The notes beneath the pieces are model-generated. The model searched no databases, was not told the origin of the DNA, and saw only the letters and a program-made list of their open reading frames with translations. The position numbers and the translations under genes were made by a program. Of a stretch of DNA of 64,000 nt, positions 36,432 through 48,800 are shown piece by piece (within the stretch, counting starts at the first letter, position 1; each line of letters starts with the position of its first letter). Origin of the DNA: Wuchereria bancrofti (Eukaryota; Nematoda; Chromadorea; Rhabditida; Onchocercidae); NCBI GenBank assembly GCA_005281725.1, contig SSBO01000009.1, forward strand, positions 3,918,163 to 3,982,162. Reading direction: 5' to 3'.

Positions 36432-39400
36432 AATAGTGAGATGTCAGTTCTGCAGTGAACCGATTTGAAATTTCCAATCCAATGTGGTGCAATTATCTGA
36501 AGCGACAATTAATGCCTCTCTTCGTGTCCTCCAAAATCCTTCCAAATTCTTCCTTATTCCAAAATGAATATGCATTCAATTTTTTCCGTTCTTTTTATCT
36601 ATCATAAATTTGAAAATAATAATGCGAAAGATTTCAATTTTCACACTTGCTTTAACAATAAATTTCTCTAATTGCATATTTCCTTTCAAAATAGAAATTG
36701 AATTTTATTCATGCGATTTTCTCCCAAATATTTTTGAGCGATACATTTTATTCGATTAACTAATTTATAATCTATCTTATAGCATCAATCCTTCAATATT
36801 AATTCAAATCCTTAAGTTTTCAACTCTACTCAGATTGTAAGTTACATATTTATCAGGTCGTGATTAGATATTAAAAATTACGGTTGTTAATGGATGCCTT
36901 CGGAACTTTTTTCAATAACTTACTGAAACCTTCGTAACATGCCTAGATTCAAATGATATGCAACTTCATCAAAATACAGTTAAGACCTGAACAAAATCAA
37001 AAAAAGCAATTCATAGCTGAAACGAAACAATAATCTCAAATAGCATGTGCTTCATAATAAGGTATCATTAAAGAAACATTGAAATTTAAAAATGTATAAT
37101 TTCTTCTCTACTTCTTTAAATTGTCTGCTTCATTTTAACTTACTCTTCTGAAGTGTTAAAATTTCAACATTCCAGCTTTTCAACAACGATTTTCTTGTCT
37201 CTGGAACGGTGTTGAAATCTTTCTCGGCATAATCGTATAACATAAAAATGATGAATATAACTTCCATTTCCTCTCAAAATATTCAAAAAACTTATTGTCT
37301 AATTGATCCAAAGCGGAAAATAAATATTAAACCAAGGTTTTTGGAAAAAAATGAAGCTTTTATATGCATACAAATTCATTGCATTCTACACCTTAACACT
37401 TGTGAATTCTTTCTTGGTTCTTTAAGTATTCTTGAGAACATTCATCATCAACAGTCATGTGTGACAGTTTGACAATTCATATATGAGTTGCACAAGCAAA
37501 AATGTTATTGTAAAATGATTCTGCTTATGAAATCACTTCTTAAATTTTTCTTTCGATTGCTTATCATTTGGAATATCTTCTAGGGATTTTGCTGAAAGGT
37601 AATTCTTTTAAAAAGGAATTTCTCATCATCTTAACAGCAACTTGTTTACACCTCTTAAAAAGTAAAGAGACGAAAAAGGTATGCATTTATAAAAGATTCC
37701 TTGGAAATTCAATATTTAAAATAAACGTTTATGATGAAATTGAATGATTAATAAATAACATTTATGAATGCTATACTTGTGGAATAGAACAAAGAGAATA
37801 GAAAATACTGAGAACGAAGAAATGAAAAATGAGAGAAGATTCCAAAGTACTTATTTTGGAATTACGAAGTCAGCAAGCGACAAAAAATCTTAAAATCTAT
37901 GGTCTATTCAAATTCGGCCATAAACTCATTCTATCGACATTATATTACGTACCGACAATATATCTTTCTAACATTAGTATCAAAAGCTTGTAAGCCTTCT
38001 TACTCCTCCTAAAGCGTTGAAAATCTATGTTATTCATTTTATTCTCAAATATTTGAAAAACAGTTAATCTTTTCTCTGAGATTTTTAGAAAAAAAAAGTT
38101 ATCCATAATGATCTCTTCAACTTAAGTAGAAAATTTAATTAATCAATGAGAAGGTTTAAACTCCCTTGGATTCTCAGATTTTTTAAAAAAAGCTTAACAT
38201 AATTTTACAAGAAGAAATTGAAATCTTAATATATTTTGTAAACAAAAATTACTGTGAAGTATTTTGAGCACAATTTACGTGTAAGAAAAAAGATCGTAAT
38301 TTATTCATAAAATAAAATAATTTATGACATATTTTGTTTCGTGATAATTTGTTAAAAAATGCTTCCGTTTTTCATCTAAAATGGAAGTTAAGCCAAGATG
38401 TTTGATAGTGAACAAAGGCTTACTTTAGCTTAGAGTGGAATTATACCTTTTTGCCGTTGCTTGCTAAGTGTTCCTATATATCAATGAATTGTTCCTAGAT
38501 CAATGGATATTCAATCAAAATAAGTGGCAAAGGCAAAGTTGTTGTTTTTTGCATTAACAATTAAGGTACGATTATTTTATACAAATTCAATTTTAGAGTT
38601 ATCAGGCATATGGTGGTAAAATACCATTCCGATATATTTAATTTCATTTAATACAAGGAAGAGAAAAAGTGCGGAGCCATTTTAGACATGTGAATACGAG
38701 GTAGAAGTCGGAAAAAGCAGGACCCAGCTATTACTTATGCTTGTCAAATACTGCGGAGAGTAATTATTTTTGACGATAATGCATTTATTATTTTATAGTT
38801 TTGCAGAGAAATAAATTTAAGAATCAAGGAGAAAAAAGTAAATTATTGCTTTTAAAAATTATTTCATCATTAAAGAAGATTTTTTGCTATAGATCATTGA
38901 GAATATTTCTTTGACCATAAAAGTTTAAGATATGCGAAAAATCTCATTTACAAAATTGAAAAACGAATCTAATGAATTTTGGAGAAAGAGTCAACATTAA
39001 TTACAGCACAGATAATTAGCTAGACTGAAGTTAATTAACTGATGATTTCAGCGATTTCGGTCCAAGTTGTAGTATTAATTACAACTGAAACTGAATTAAC
39101 ATGGGTGAAAAATTTTTCCCAAAAGCTTTAACGAGAAATTATGATAAGAAGTAAGTAAATGATGCCTTATAACTGAAATACCTTATTAGTGTTGTTTTGC
39201 ATTTTATTAATAATGATTACTGCAAAAATTGAAGATATGGGAAGCAGGAAAAGTTTTTATAAACAATATGTTCAAGTAATGCTCAAAGATCACTGGAAAA
39301 TGAAAACTCATTTCAGTTATCTTAAGAATTATTATGAAAAATAAATCCATTTCGTTTTGATCCAGAAAAAATATGATAAAAAAAATTGCTAATGCAAAAA

Positions 39401-40314
39401 AAAGGCTAAGAAAGCAGCATTATTCTCAGATAAAACTCTGTTATGCAATTGTATGAAATTGCTATTGCTTCAGTTTTTATAATTATCATTTCCTCTGGGA
39501 AATACCATTACGAAATTATGATTATTATGCTCTTATTTTACGAAACCAACTGTTGCCTTCTAAAAGGCTTGGCTTCAAACTAACTTGAATGTTCTGTCGG
39601 GCTCAAATATGCTCGGCTTAGTCTGAAATAATTCTTCAAATAATGTTGCAATTCAAAAACATTCATTCCAGACACTTCAAATTGCCTGATTAAGAATGAT
39701 GGTGAGAGATACATGTCTTCGTAACCAAATTTCCCTCTCCAATTAACCAATGACCGCGAAAAAACAAGGTTAGCTATCAATTTGAGCAAATGATATTATT
39801 GATTTCCTTGTCAAAGCTGATAAATTTTATTTACTCGCTTATTTCACTATCAATTTCATTAGCTTAGATTATCGTTTTTATTGCAAAGCTTTAAAATCAT
39901 AAAACCTGTGAAACATCGAAGTGAATGTGCTTTCTTAATCAATTTCTAAAATTAAATTGAGAATCATGCCCTCTCAGTGTTTTTGTCCATGATTTTGTGC
40001 CACTTATCCAGTAATAATGGAAATCATTCCCAAATGTGACTGAAGAATTCATTTAACCCATTTCCCGTTTTCTCCAATGAACTATAAATGAATGAATTGC
40101 TAACCAGCTGTTGAGAGTAAAAAGGAATTTGAATTTTATAAAAGACAAAACTGATCTTAGAAAATATGTGTTCTTCCAAACACAGTCAACATTGTCGCAA
40201 CAATCAGCACTTACATAAATGATATCTAAAATAATACCCATCAAATTTTATTGTAAATTATTGTATTTTCGCGAAACTTGAAATAATCTCGAGAGCCTCC
40301 AAATAACTTACAAA
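36432..40314. other. AT-rich, no gene seen
   Basis: No splice-supported gene. 38.28-38.42 kb and 40.12-40.24 kb are diverged inverted relatives of 24.6-24.96 kb and 24.31-24.48 kb; the remainder I cannot assign. Confidence 0.45.
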
Positions 40315-40910
40315 ATGTAAAACTGTTTTAAATTGCATCGTGTAAGCAACCATTATTCCAACACTCATCTTTCTGCTGTAGCTGAGCTTATCTGCTCGTC
40401 TGGAAAATTTCAATAGTTAACAAAGGTTATGCGCATTGTTTAATATGTTAAAAACTATTCCTTTGTTCCAAATCAAATTTGGTTGCAACATCGAAATATT
40501 GCAAAGGTTTTCTGATGTAATAGCCATTCTTTGAGAACTGACAATATTAAAATCCATTTCTTACTATCCAAAGAGGAAAGATCATCTGATATCTCTTTAT
40601 TCAGTGTAATCTGCGCTTTTTGCAAGTCAATGCTCACCACATAAGGATTTAAATTCTTTGTCTTCATGAGTTTTTTTTTTTTGTACCAGTAATCGTTCGG
40701 CTGCTCTCCCGCGTTCATTTAATTCAGTTCATTTAAATTCCTTAGATTTCTCATCAATTATTCATTTTTTCATTATTCACTACGAAGTTACCATTATTGT
40801 TGCTATAGGTTAATACCTATATATTATGGTTACTAGCGAATAAAATGGTTACAACAGACCTTTCATTCATTCAACTCATTCGTCTCTACCAACTACAATA
40901 ACAAACAAGA
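40315..40910 (+). mobile_element. BEL/Pao LTR-like sequence
   Basis: Directly upstream of the gag relic and similar, reversed, to 31600-32087, 27405-27840 and 28776-28900. The limits are approximate. The right edge near CTACAATAACA is followed by about 110 bases of leader and then the gag start. Confidence 0.5.
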
Positions 40911-41019
40911 AAGGCTTTTGAGCATACGAAAGTCCAATTCGACTCTAAACCACAAGTTATATTCAGACTGAACCCAAATTTTCACGAAAATAATTTTTTG
41001 ATGCCATGAGCTGGGAAAT

Positions 41020-41924
41020 ATGTCTGAAAGTATAATTAAAGGAACTGAAATACCAAAATCAAGAATTCGAGAACTTCTTAGCGAAGCAAGCGAACTCGAT
41101 CTAACCCCTCCGAGTCAAACACTTCCGCGAAAAGAACTCAAGCAACAATACGAAATCAAATCGCGGATCGTCAAAGAGAAGATCACACATCTCGAATATT
41201 ATGTTGGGTTGCTCGAAACAGCCAATCAAAAATGTTTGGATATCATTTAGGAATTGACAATCGCGACAGAGAAAGGAAGAAGAAACGAAATATGCCAGTA
41301 TGGTTGACGATCCACAAGGTATTTTAAGCTTGATTACTAGAACAAGAGAAATTATCATTACCCTTAAAATGTATAGTGATGATTATTGCTTGGTACTTCG
41401 AAATTTAAATCAAGAGGATACCAGAAAATCATTCTCAAAGAATAGTATGATTCTTACGAATCAAGCGGAGGTAAAACTTCCACAATTACCACTAATAACA
41501 TTCAGTGGAGCAATTTTGTGGAAGCAATTTTGGTATAGTTTCAGGGCAGCAGTTCATGAGCAAAACATCCCAGACGTTCAGAAGTTGAACTACTTGATAT
41601 CTTGTCTTAAAGGAGATGCATTGCTAGCTGTAAGAGGTTATGATATAGTGTCAGAAAACTATATGTAATAATAGGTTTACTAGTGGAAAAGTATGATAAA
41701 TCTTTCATCATAAAGAAATCACTTTACAATAAACTGAATTCCATCAAAAAAAATGATCGTGATTGGAAAGCAGTCATGGAAGCCATGGAGAGAATATTTC
41801 GATAGAGCATCCAAGTATCGAAATTTCAATTCAGAATAAATTACTAACGTGGATAATGGATAAATTATACCAACTGAAAGAGGAGTTGACGAGTTGGTCA
41901 GTTAAAGGTATCCGACAGTCTGAA
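41020..41924 (+). pseudogene. BEL/Pao gag relic, first part
   Basis: Decayed gag of a BEL/Pao LTR retrotransposon. The first open piece (41020-41250) is a charged coiled-coil-like N-terminus that ends in an in-frame TAG. The second (41300-41668, another frame) has the DUF1759-type core: LPQLPLITFSG, KQFWYSFRAAVHEQN, VQKLNYLISCLKGDALLA. Further pieces in shifted frames (LLVEKYDKSF, then KLLTWIMDKLYQLKEE and SWSVKGIRQ) continue the normal gag order up to about 41920. Stops and frameshifts make it non-functional. Confidence 0.8.
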
Positions 41925-42258
41925 AAGATCCCCTTTTTTGCAATCATTTGTCGCATTTCCTGTTTGAAGACAGTTGAAACATGCAGTGATTTTTCCTCAA
42001 ACGTTCCATCCGGAGTTTGAGTATGGGATAAATTTTTCCAGTGGTCCTTATTGCAAAATACCCATGGTCTTCTCTTTTTTCCACTCATTGAAGTTTCTTC
42101 TGGAATCTTTTTTTGATTTGATTGTATTATCTCCCTTTGATGAATTGACTGTGGCTAAGGTTGAAGTTTCACCCTTAACATTATATTTGTTTGCTTTCTT
42201 CTCCCTTGTATCCGCTTGACTTCTAGCAACTTCTTCATTTCTTAGTACTAGTCTTGTC
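41925..42258 (-). pseudogene. BEL/Pao gag relic, inverted second part
   Basis: The gag order continues here on the opposite strand: a Lys/Ser-rich linker (NEEVARSQADTREKKANKYN) and then a zinc-knuckle-like region (WVFCNKDHWKN, later GIFSDC). The + strand part stops where this begins, so about 330 bases were flipped inside the element. A frameshift separates the linker from FCNKDHW. Confidence 0.65.
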
Positions 42259-42261
42259 AAG

Positions 42262-42300
42262 ACAAGAAAAAGCGTCGACTTAACAAGAAAAAGCGTCGAC
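42262..42300. repeat. 18-bp direct repeat at a junction
   Basis: ACAAGAAAAAGCGTCGAC occurs at 42262-42279 and again at 42283-42300, exactly where the retroelement relic meets the block shared with 22762-24189. Confidence 0.85.
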
Positions 42301-43709
42301 ATTTTATAGAGATTTGAAAGGATTGTCAGTCAAAATAGTTTTCTTTGTTTTTTATTCTCAATGATTTAAAATTCGAGGATGAAAATATCACTATAAGTGT
42401 TTTATACTAAATTAACTATTCAAGTATTTTGGCAGTTCGATTCCTCCCAAATATTTTTTTCTATTGACTATTCCTAGGATTGTGTCTGAAGAAAATGGAA
42501 TTTTGTGAATAGTCTCATTTTTCGCTCTTAAAACATGCATATTAAGTGGTTCTGAGTTCTGGGGGTGGGGGGAAGAAGCAGTATTCGCATATTTCGGGAA
42601 TTAATGATGAAATGATTTAAATTGACGATAGTGAATATGCATTTTCTATAGCATACAATTTTAAAAAGATTGTGCCAATAATTGAATTATGTATTTTCTC
42701 GTTGTCTCTGTGCTGTTTTTCACTTATAAAGTTATTCCTGAATTTCACCTTAAGTTTTTGAAACAAATGAAAACATTCCTCGTTCTGCAAATTTTGATGA
42801 GAAAAAAAAAAAAAGAAAAATGTAGAAAAACGTTCTGCAAAAAAATTTTGATAGAGAAAAAAAAAATGTGATAGAGAAAAACGGGAGAAAAATGTCTAAA
42901 ATGTAAGGAATGATTTTTTCCTCGATGGCGCTATTTCTGATCCATCGTACTTTTGACATATTGTACTGTCAAACTTATGCCATTAATTAAATTTTCAGTG
43001 TTTTTGTTATCTAATCGTATTTGTTATTCAGTAAGCATGTTAAAATCATATAATTTCTTTTTTTTTTTTTTTGCAAAAAAAAATGAAATAAGATTTCTTC
43101 AAAATTTCTAAACTATCCACAGTTACCAAAATTAAGCGTAATTTTTTCTGGGATACTATTTGCAAAGTTAAGATATGATGTGCATATTTTTCTAATCAGC
43201 GGAACAAGAAAAATGACTTCTTTCGGTTACTAATTTTTCGAAACAGACACTATTTCATGATCACGATCATGAAAAAGCATAATAAACGTAAAGGTTATTA
43301 TTAAACTGCCGAAGTAGATATATTGCTTGATAAAGAAAACTGAAAGCAGATTTGAGACAAATTCATTCTTTGTATCCTAAAATTTTTGAGATTGCTATGG
43401 TATGGAACCGCTGACCTTTGCCTATTTGCAATTTCTTTTTTTTTTTGAGAAAACTCGTTGCGACAAAAGGTAATTTTTTGATAACAGCCACTGAAATATA
43501 AATATTCTATCATTCATTTTCAATATATAGCATTATTCAAGTAATCAATCCATCATCCTTTAAAAAAATATATTTTGGAAAATGCATTTAAGAATTGTAT
43601 AATTTCTCTGTGATTCGGTAATTAACAAAAAAAAAATGAGCCAGGAATAGATTTTTTGAGAATTGCTTCATGTCAGCCAGACTTTAACCTTTAATGGATT
43701 TCTTATGGA
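42282..43709. repeat. 1428-bp duplicated block, copy 2
   Basis: Same sequence and orientation as 22762-24189, ending at the N at 43710. No coding signal: the short frames in both copies are T- or K-rich. Confidence 0.9.
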
Positions 43710-43710
43710 N
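43710..43710. other. assembly gap (single N)
   Basis: A single N joins the second and third contigs. Both flanks are second copies of sequence from the first contig. Confidence 0.95.
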
Positions 43711-45344
43711 TGATTATAAACCACTCCCACATCTTAATATATACAATGCATCAGTTTTGTTGGATCTATCAAGATTGTACGGTCGCTTCTGTTAATAAAG
43801 GATTATTCTCTTCCTCTGTTACCCCACATACTTACATCTACATCCCACGAATCTCCCTGCAATCAACCACCTCTCCCGAGATAATAAATTAAATTATCAA
43901 ATCTTCCAAGACAAATTTTGCTTCCACAACAAACAATGTACATACTCTGCTTGTCGTGAATTTTTTTGTCTTGAAAGGTTTTTTATCAAGGGGTAGCAAT
44001 AAACAGGAATTTAAAGGGTTTAGTTTGATTGTGGAATAGGCAGTTCAATTAATGCATAATGTACGCCATCCCCAAATACCTTATTATTGTTAGTGATATA
44101 GTAACAATTGTGTACCTATTGACTGTGGAAACAACATTATTGGCGTCGATTACGCTTACTTTATGAAACACCAATCGGATGATCATTTGGATACACAAGA
44201 AACTGTAAAGATTCAATAACAGCACAGCATAAAGATTGTAACAAGATCAAATCGGAAAATTAGCATGTGAATATAGTTAAATCAAGATAACAAAAGGACG
44301 CATGAGAAATGCATTTGAAGAGTCTAAAATTAGTTAAATGATTCATTATTTTATTTAAAGTTTCGCGATACTGCTAAGAATTGAAAAACTCTAGACAGTG
44401 CAAATAAGCTCAGATACAACTGGATGAGTGTTGAATAAATAATTGCTTGCATGATATACAATTTGAAACAGTTTTATATTTGTTCAAGGAATATTCAATC
44501 CAATTTTCCTTTGGATTTTGATTCCTTTGTCGCGAAACATCAAATTACTATTGAGAGTAAGAAATACGTCATGAAATTTTACAAGTAATGTTTAGACTTT
44601 GAACTTCTTGTTTTAAGACCGATTACTCTTTAGCAGGGTTAACATGTATTACTTTTTTTACTACATATATTTATTTATTCATATTGCTTACTATAAAGAT
44701 CACTAATAAAGCGCATATTTTCACCTAGCGCCAAATCGGGGGACATTTTTTGTTTGTTTGATGGAAGAACGAGGAGATTAATTAGGATTCGCTTCTCGAC
44801 AGGCTTTGTGATATAACTACTTTGAGATGATCTATCAAATTATTGTATTATTATTTCTGCTAATAAAGGAATTACTATATTCCTCTGTTATTCTACACAT
44901 CTACATTTCATCCAGCAAATATTCCCGAAATCAACAACTCCCAAAGAGTAATATTTTTAAATCTTCAAATTTTTCACGACATCCTTTGGATTTAATATAA
45001 TTTCATACTCGTACTTGAGTTGCAAGAATTTTAACGAGTGTAAGTTTTGGAGAGTTTGCAAATTCGAAAATTTCGCTGTGGATAATAAGTTATGAAAAGA
45101 ACGCGGATTTCAAAAATTTATAATGTTTTCCGTCATGTGTCAAATTGACTGAAGTGGTATTCTGTTAAATATGTTGCAAGTATATTGAAAAGAATCAACA
45201 AACTATGAAGGAAAGTTCGACATCTTAGGCCAGATTTGAACCTCTTAACCACAATCTAAGATGCATCAATCGAAGATGCTTTGTATGAATCAGAGGGTTA
45301 GCGGGAAATAAAAGAAATATTTTTCACAATGAAACAACTCAGTA
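43711..45344. repeat. 1634-bp duplicated block, copy 2
   Basis: Same as 28113-29746. It includes the right part of the TIR element and then runs straight into unique sequence at 45345, whereas copy 1 stops at the N. This is what an unmerged contig overlap looks like. Confidence 0.92.
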
Positions 45345-45833
45345 GCACTTGTTTACGGGCGACAGACTAAGTAGCGATATATGGTTTCACTGCGTGTTGG
45401 GAAAATTTTTTTCTTTGTTAGCAATGAATATTTTTTTTATTTTTCGTATATCTGATAAGAGAATCAAATTATCAAGTATCACGGATAGAGTCAGTTATTC
45501 TTTGTTAGCAAACGGTGACATTCTAGAAAATGCACATAAGTTAGGGGGATGAATGTTAGATTAATATGCAAAATTAACAAAAAAAAACTAAACAAAACTA
45601 AGACAGCTTTATAAATTTATATTTATTGATTTCATGCAAAATCACTTTGATTGTTTCGATGTTATGAAAATATTTCGACGACAGTTAATTACGATTTTTC
45701 GGCTTCATCGACATAGCATTCCTTCTCTTAATTCACATTTTATGGGTGATGTCTTAAAAATTGCGTTTTGTACTCCAATCATTTACAATTTGAACTTTGA
45801 GACCTAAATTTCTGATAGTGATTTGTCACAGAA
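45345..45833. other. upstream region of the CHUP-1/SID-1 family gene
   Basis: Unique AT-rich sequence. An open frame at 45349-45552 is hydrophobic without splice support. It likely holds the promoter and 5' untranslated region. Confidence 0.45.
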
Positions 45834-48800
45834 ATGCTGTTCAGCTGCTCAATGATACTTTTATCTGTTCTGCATTTTATTGGATTGATAAGCGGCAGTT
45901 TACCTAACTCATCGAGACAAATGAGCGACGATGAAACACGCATCCGAAATTTCCCGTTTAGCCTACGCAGATCCGCAAATATTAATGGTACAATTAGAAG
46001 AGGTCATCTTAACGTCCATTACGCTACTTTTGAGAAATCAAATGTGGTAAGGATTTCCTGTAGGAAATTCTTTTGGGAGTTCTGAAACTTAAAAACCTGT
46101 AAAAAAAACTGAAACTAATACATAAATTAATGGCATGCCATCGCATTTCGTGCAAGCAATTGCTTACGTTATTGTTATGTTACGCAGCATCAGACGACAA
46201 GATATAGTGCTAACCAATATTTATTTAGAAATGAATTGTTATAAACTGTTTGTTTAGTTAGATCTGTTACGAATTCACATACGCTTGCATGATGTGAAGA
46301 GATTCATTGGCACTAGTAAATTGTTGTTACGAGTAACTTCTCCACTCGATGCCACATCATTTGCGTTACCAACCGGGTAAGTTCCATATTTCGCTCTCTG
46401 ACTGAATCTGTTAAGCAAATCACAATACAGGTAAACATTTGTGATTGTAACCTGTCGAATTTTTATAAACCTGGACTCTGCTGTTTGCTGAAAAGGCTTT
46501 TCTAATTAAAATATGACAATTGATTGTTATGCATTTCAAAAAATTAAGTAATTTTAAGTCTCTGAATAAAGTTAACGTCGAAAAAATTCATGGTACTGCA
46601 TGTTTGCTGTGAAGTTCTTTTATGGTTTCATTTTTTGTCTTCTCCGTAGAGTTTTTTTTTTCTTTTTTTTTATCGGATAATGCGAGAAGGCAAAGAAGGT
46701 AACTATATCTTAAAACAAAGAGAGAGAGAAATAGAGAGAACGAAAAGGATGTCTTGAGAATAATTCCAGATGAAGAAGTGAAGTTCATTCATTTAGCTGA
46801 ATTATTATTGGTAATAATATTTCAATTCTTTTATAAATTATCTTAAGCAATTTTTATTTTTTATAGAAGTGGTGACACAGAATACGTTGTGATGTTACCT
46901 GGTCTAGATGTGCAAACTGCAAAACCATTTGTTGACAACAGATCTATTTATTTGGTCATTTTAGTCGTAGCAAATTCAAACAGTATTTTAACTTACAGCA
47001 TTTCTGTCAAAATTTATGATCGTTCTCAATACAACGTTATGTACATCTTCAATTTTTTCGAAAATTTGACATTTTTTTGACTTTTTTGATTTGATTTTAG
47101 ACTAGCAATTGTTGGCTTCACTGATTTTACTAAAATCTGAAAATTAAGTCTTCGGAAATGCAGAGTAGAAGTTATCTGATATAATCACATGGTTATTAAG
47201 TCTGTGCTATATGCGTCACTGCTGTGATTAGATAAAACTTTCTATCCCGCGAAATTGGTCTGAAGAAATTTCACACTCTGCATTTTAAAAAGTTATTATG
47301 TTCCCAAAATGATATTTTTCACTTAAATATAATTCAGTTTTGTCGTAACATTTGATTTCTTTATTGTTGCAGTTTGCGTCCGCCAAAATTTTACCATTCT
47401 GTTTCGAAACAAAAGACCCTAGCATTGATACCAGCTGCATTTAGAGTTGACATTTCTGATGTTTCTATCCGAATGCTTAAGATATCCGTGAATAGTAACG
47501 ATAATTCATGTGCTTGGATAATGATTCGAAAGTATTCGGTAAGTTTAGATTTATGTGTTTAATTTTTTTAATCGATTAGCTTATGGAAATGTTCTTTGAC
47601 CGCTTCACTGTGCCTCAGTGGTTGAATGTAAAGATAGTTGTTTGGTTCATTTCCAGACCGCATTCCTGCATACAAGGATGCTTGCTGTGAATTCCTCCAT
47701 GCTAGTATCATTCACCCGAAAAGCATCGCTCGTACTGCTCGTTGATTCACCATTGCATGTTTTTATAATGATGAATGATGATCGTGCATGCAGTATATTT
47801 GCTCCTACTCGTACGTTTGCATGTCTTGAAAAATGTCAGGCATTGAATGTAAATTCTAGCAGTTTATCGTAAAGCAGTGCAAATTACTGCACACGGAATC
47901 GTTTCTGCTATTATTTTAGTAACAATAGTTACTTTAACAGTCAGAATGTAATCATTATTATATAGTGGCAGAATTGTTTGCTAACAAGTAAATATCTTTG
48001 CTAACACAAACAGTTATTTTATGAAAAGAAGTTGAATTTAAATTCGAATCTAGCCGCAAAGCAAAGTATCAACATAAGCTTCTAGAATTTACGAAGTTAA
48101 GGAGAATATAACCACAGAAAGAGATTCGACATCAAGTTTAGTATAGTAGAATCAATTTCAATATATCCCTTAGTAGCAACGACGGTGTTTTATTTGATAT
48201 TAGTTGCTATATTCCTTGGAAGCGATCAACTTATGCCGCCTCTTCATTGCAGGTAAAAATTTGCATTCAGTAGTGCGATTTAGCAGTTTTTTTGCCCAAC
48301 ATTACATTGCAATTTTGTAAGAATCTCAAAACAAATACTTCTTTCAGCTACACGTAATTTTTAATTTGAAAAGATATTTTTGATCATTGGTTAAGGTTTA
48401 GGTATTTTGATTATTGATGATTAATGAACGCATGAATACAAGAGTTCAAACTCTTGTGTTCATGCGTTCATTTTGTTCGAAAAAAACTAAAGAATCTTTT
48501 TTAGTCAAGGAGAAACCGATATACCGCTGATCGTCCTATTAGATGAAAATAGTTTAGAAGCATCTTCAGGTTTCACACAGCAGGTTACTTAATTGTGTTC
48601 AGCTTTCACCTGATTTTTTTTTTTTGCCACTGCTTATATACGCTTGCAGGTAAAGTCGGCACTAATATAAAATGGTTATAAATGAAATCATATTGTCTCT
48701 AGACAATAATTTCTGTGCTTCTGCAGTATTTAAATTTGTTTCATGAAAGGTTTTCCAGAAAACCATACGTGTTAACGATTCACAAGATATCCTTGTGGAT

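Noticed and set aside
48147..48252. Other frame of CHUP-1 exon 6 (SRINFNISLSSNDG)
   Set aside because: Phase-compatible with neighbours if exon 7 is skipped, but it would remove TM1; the chosen frame encodes the expected membrane helix and uses exon 7.
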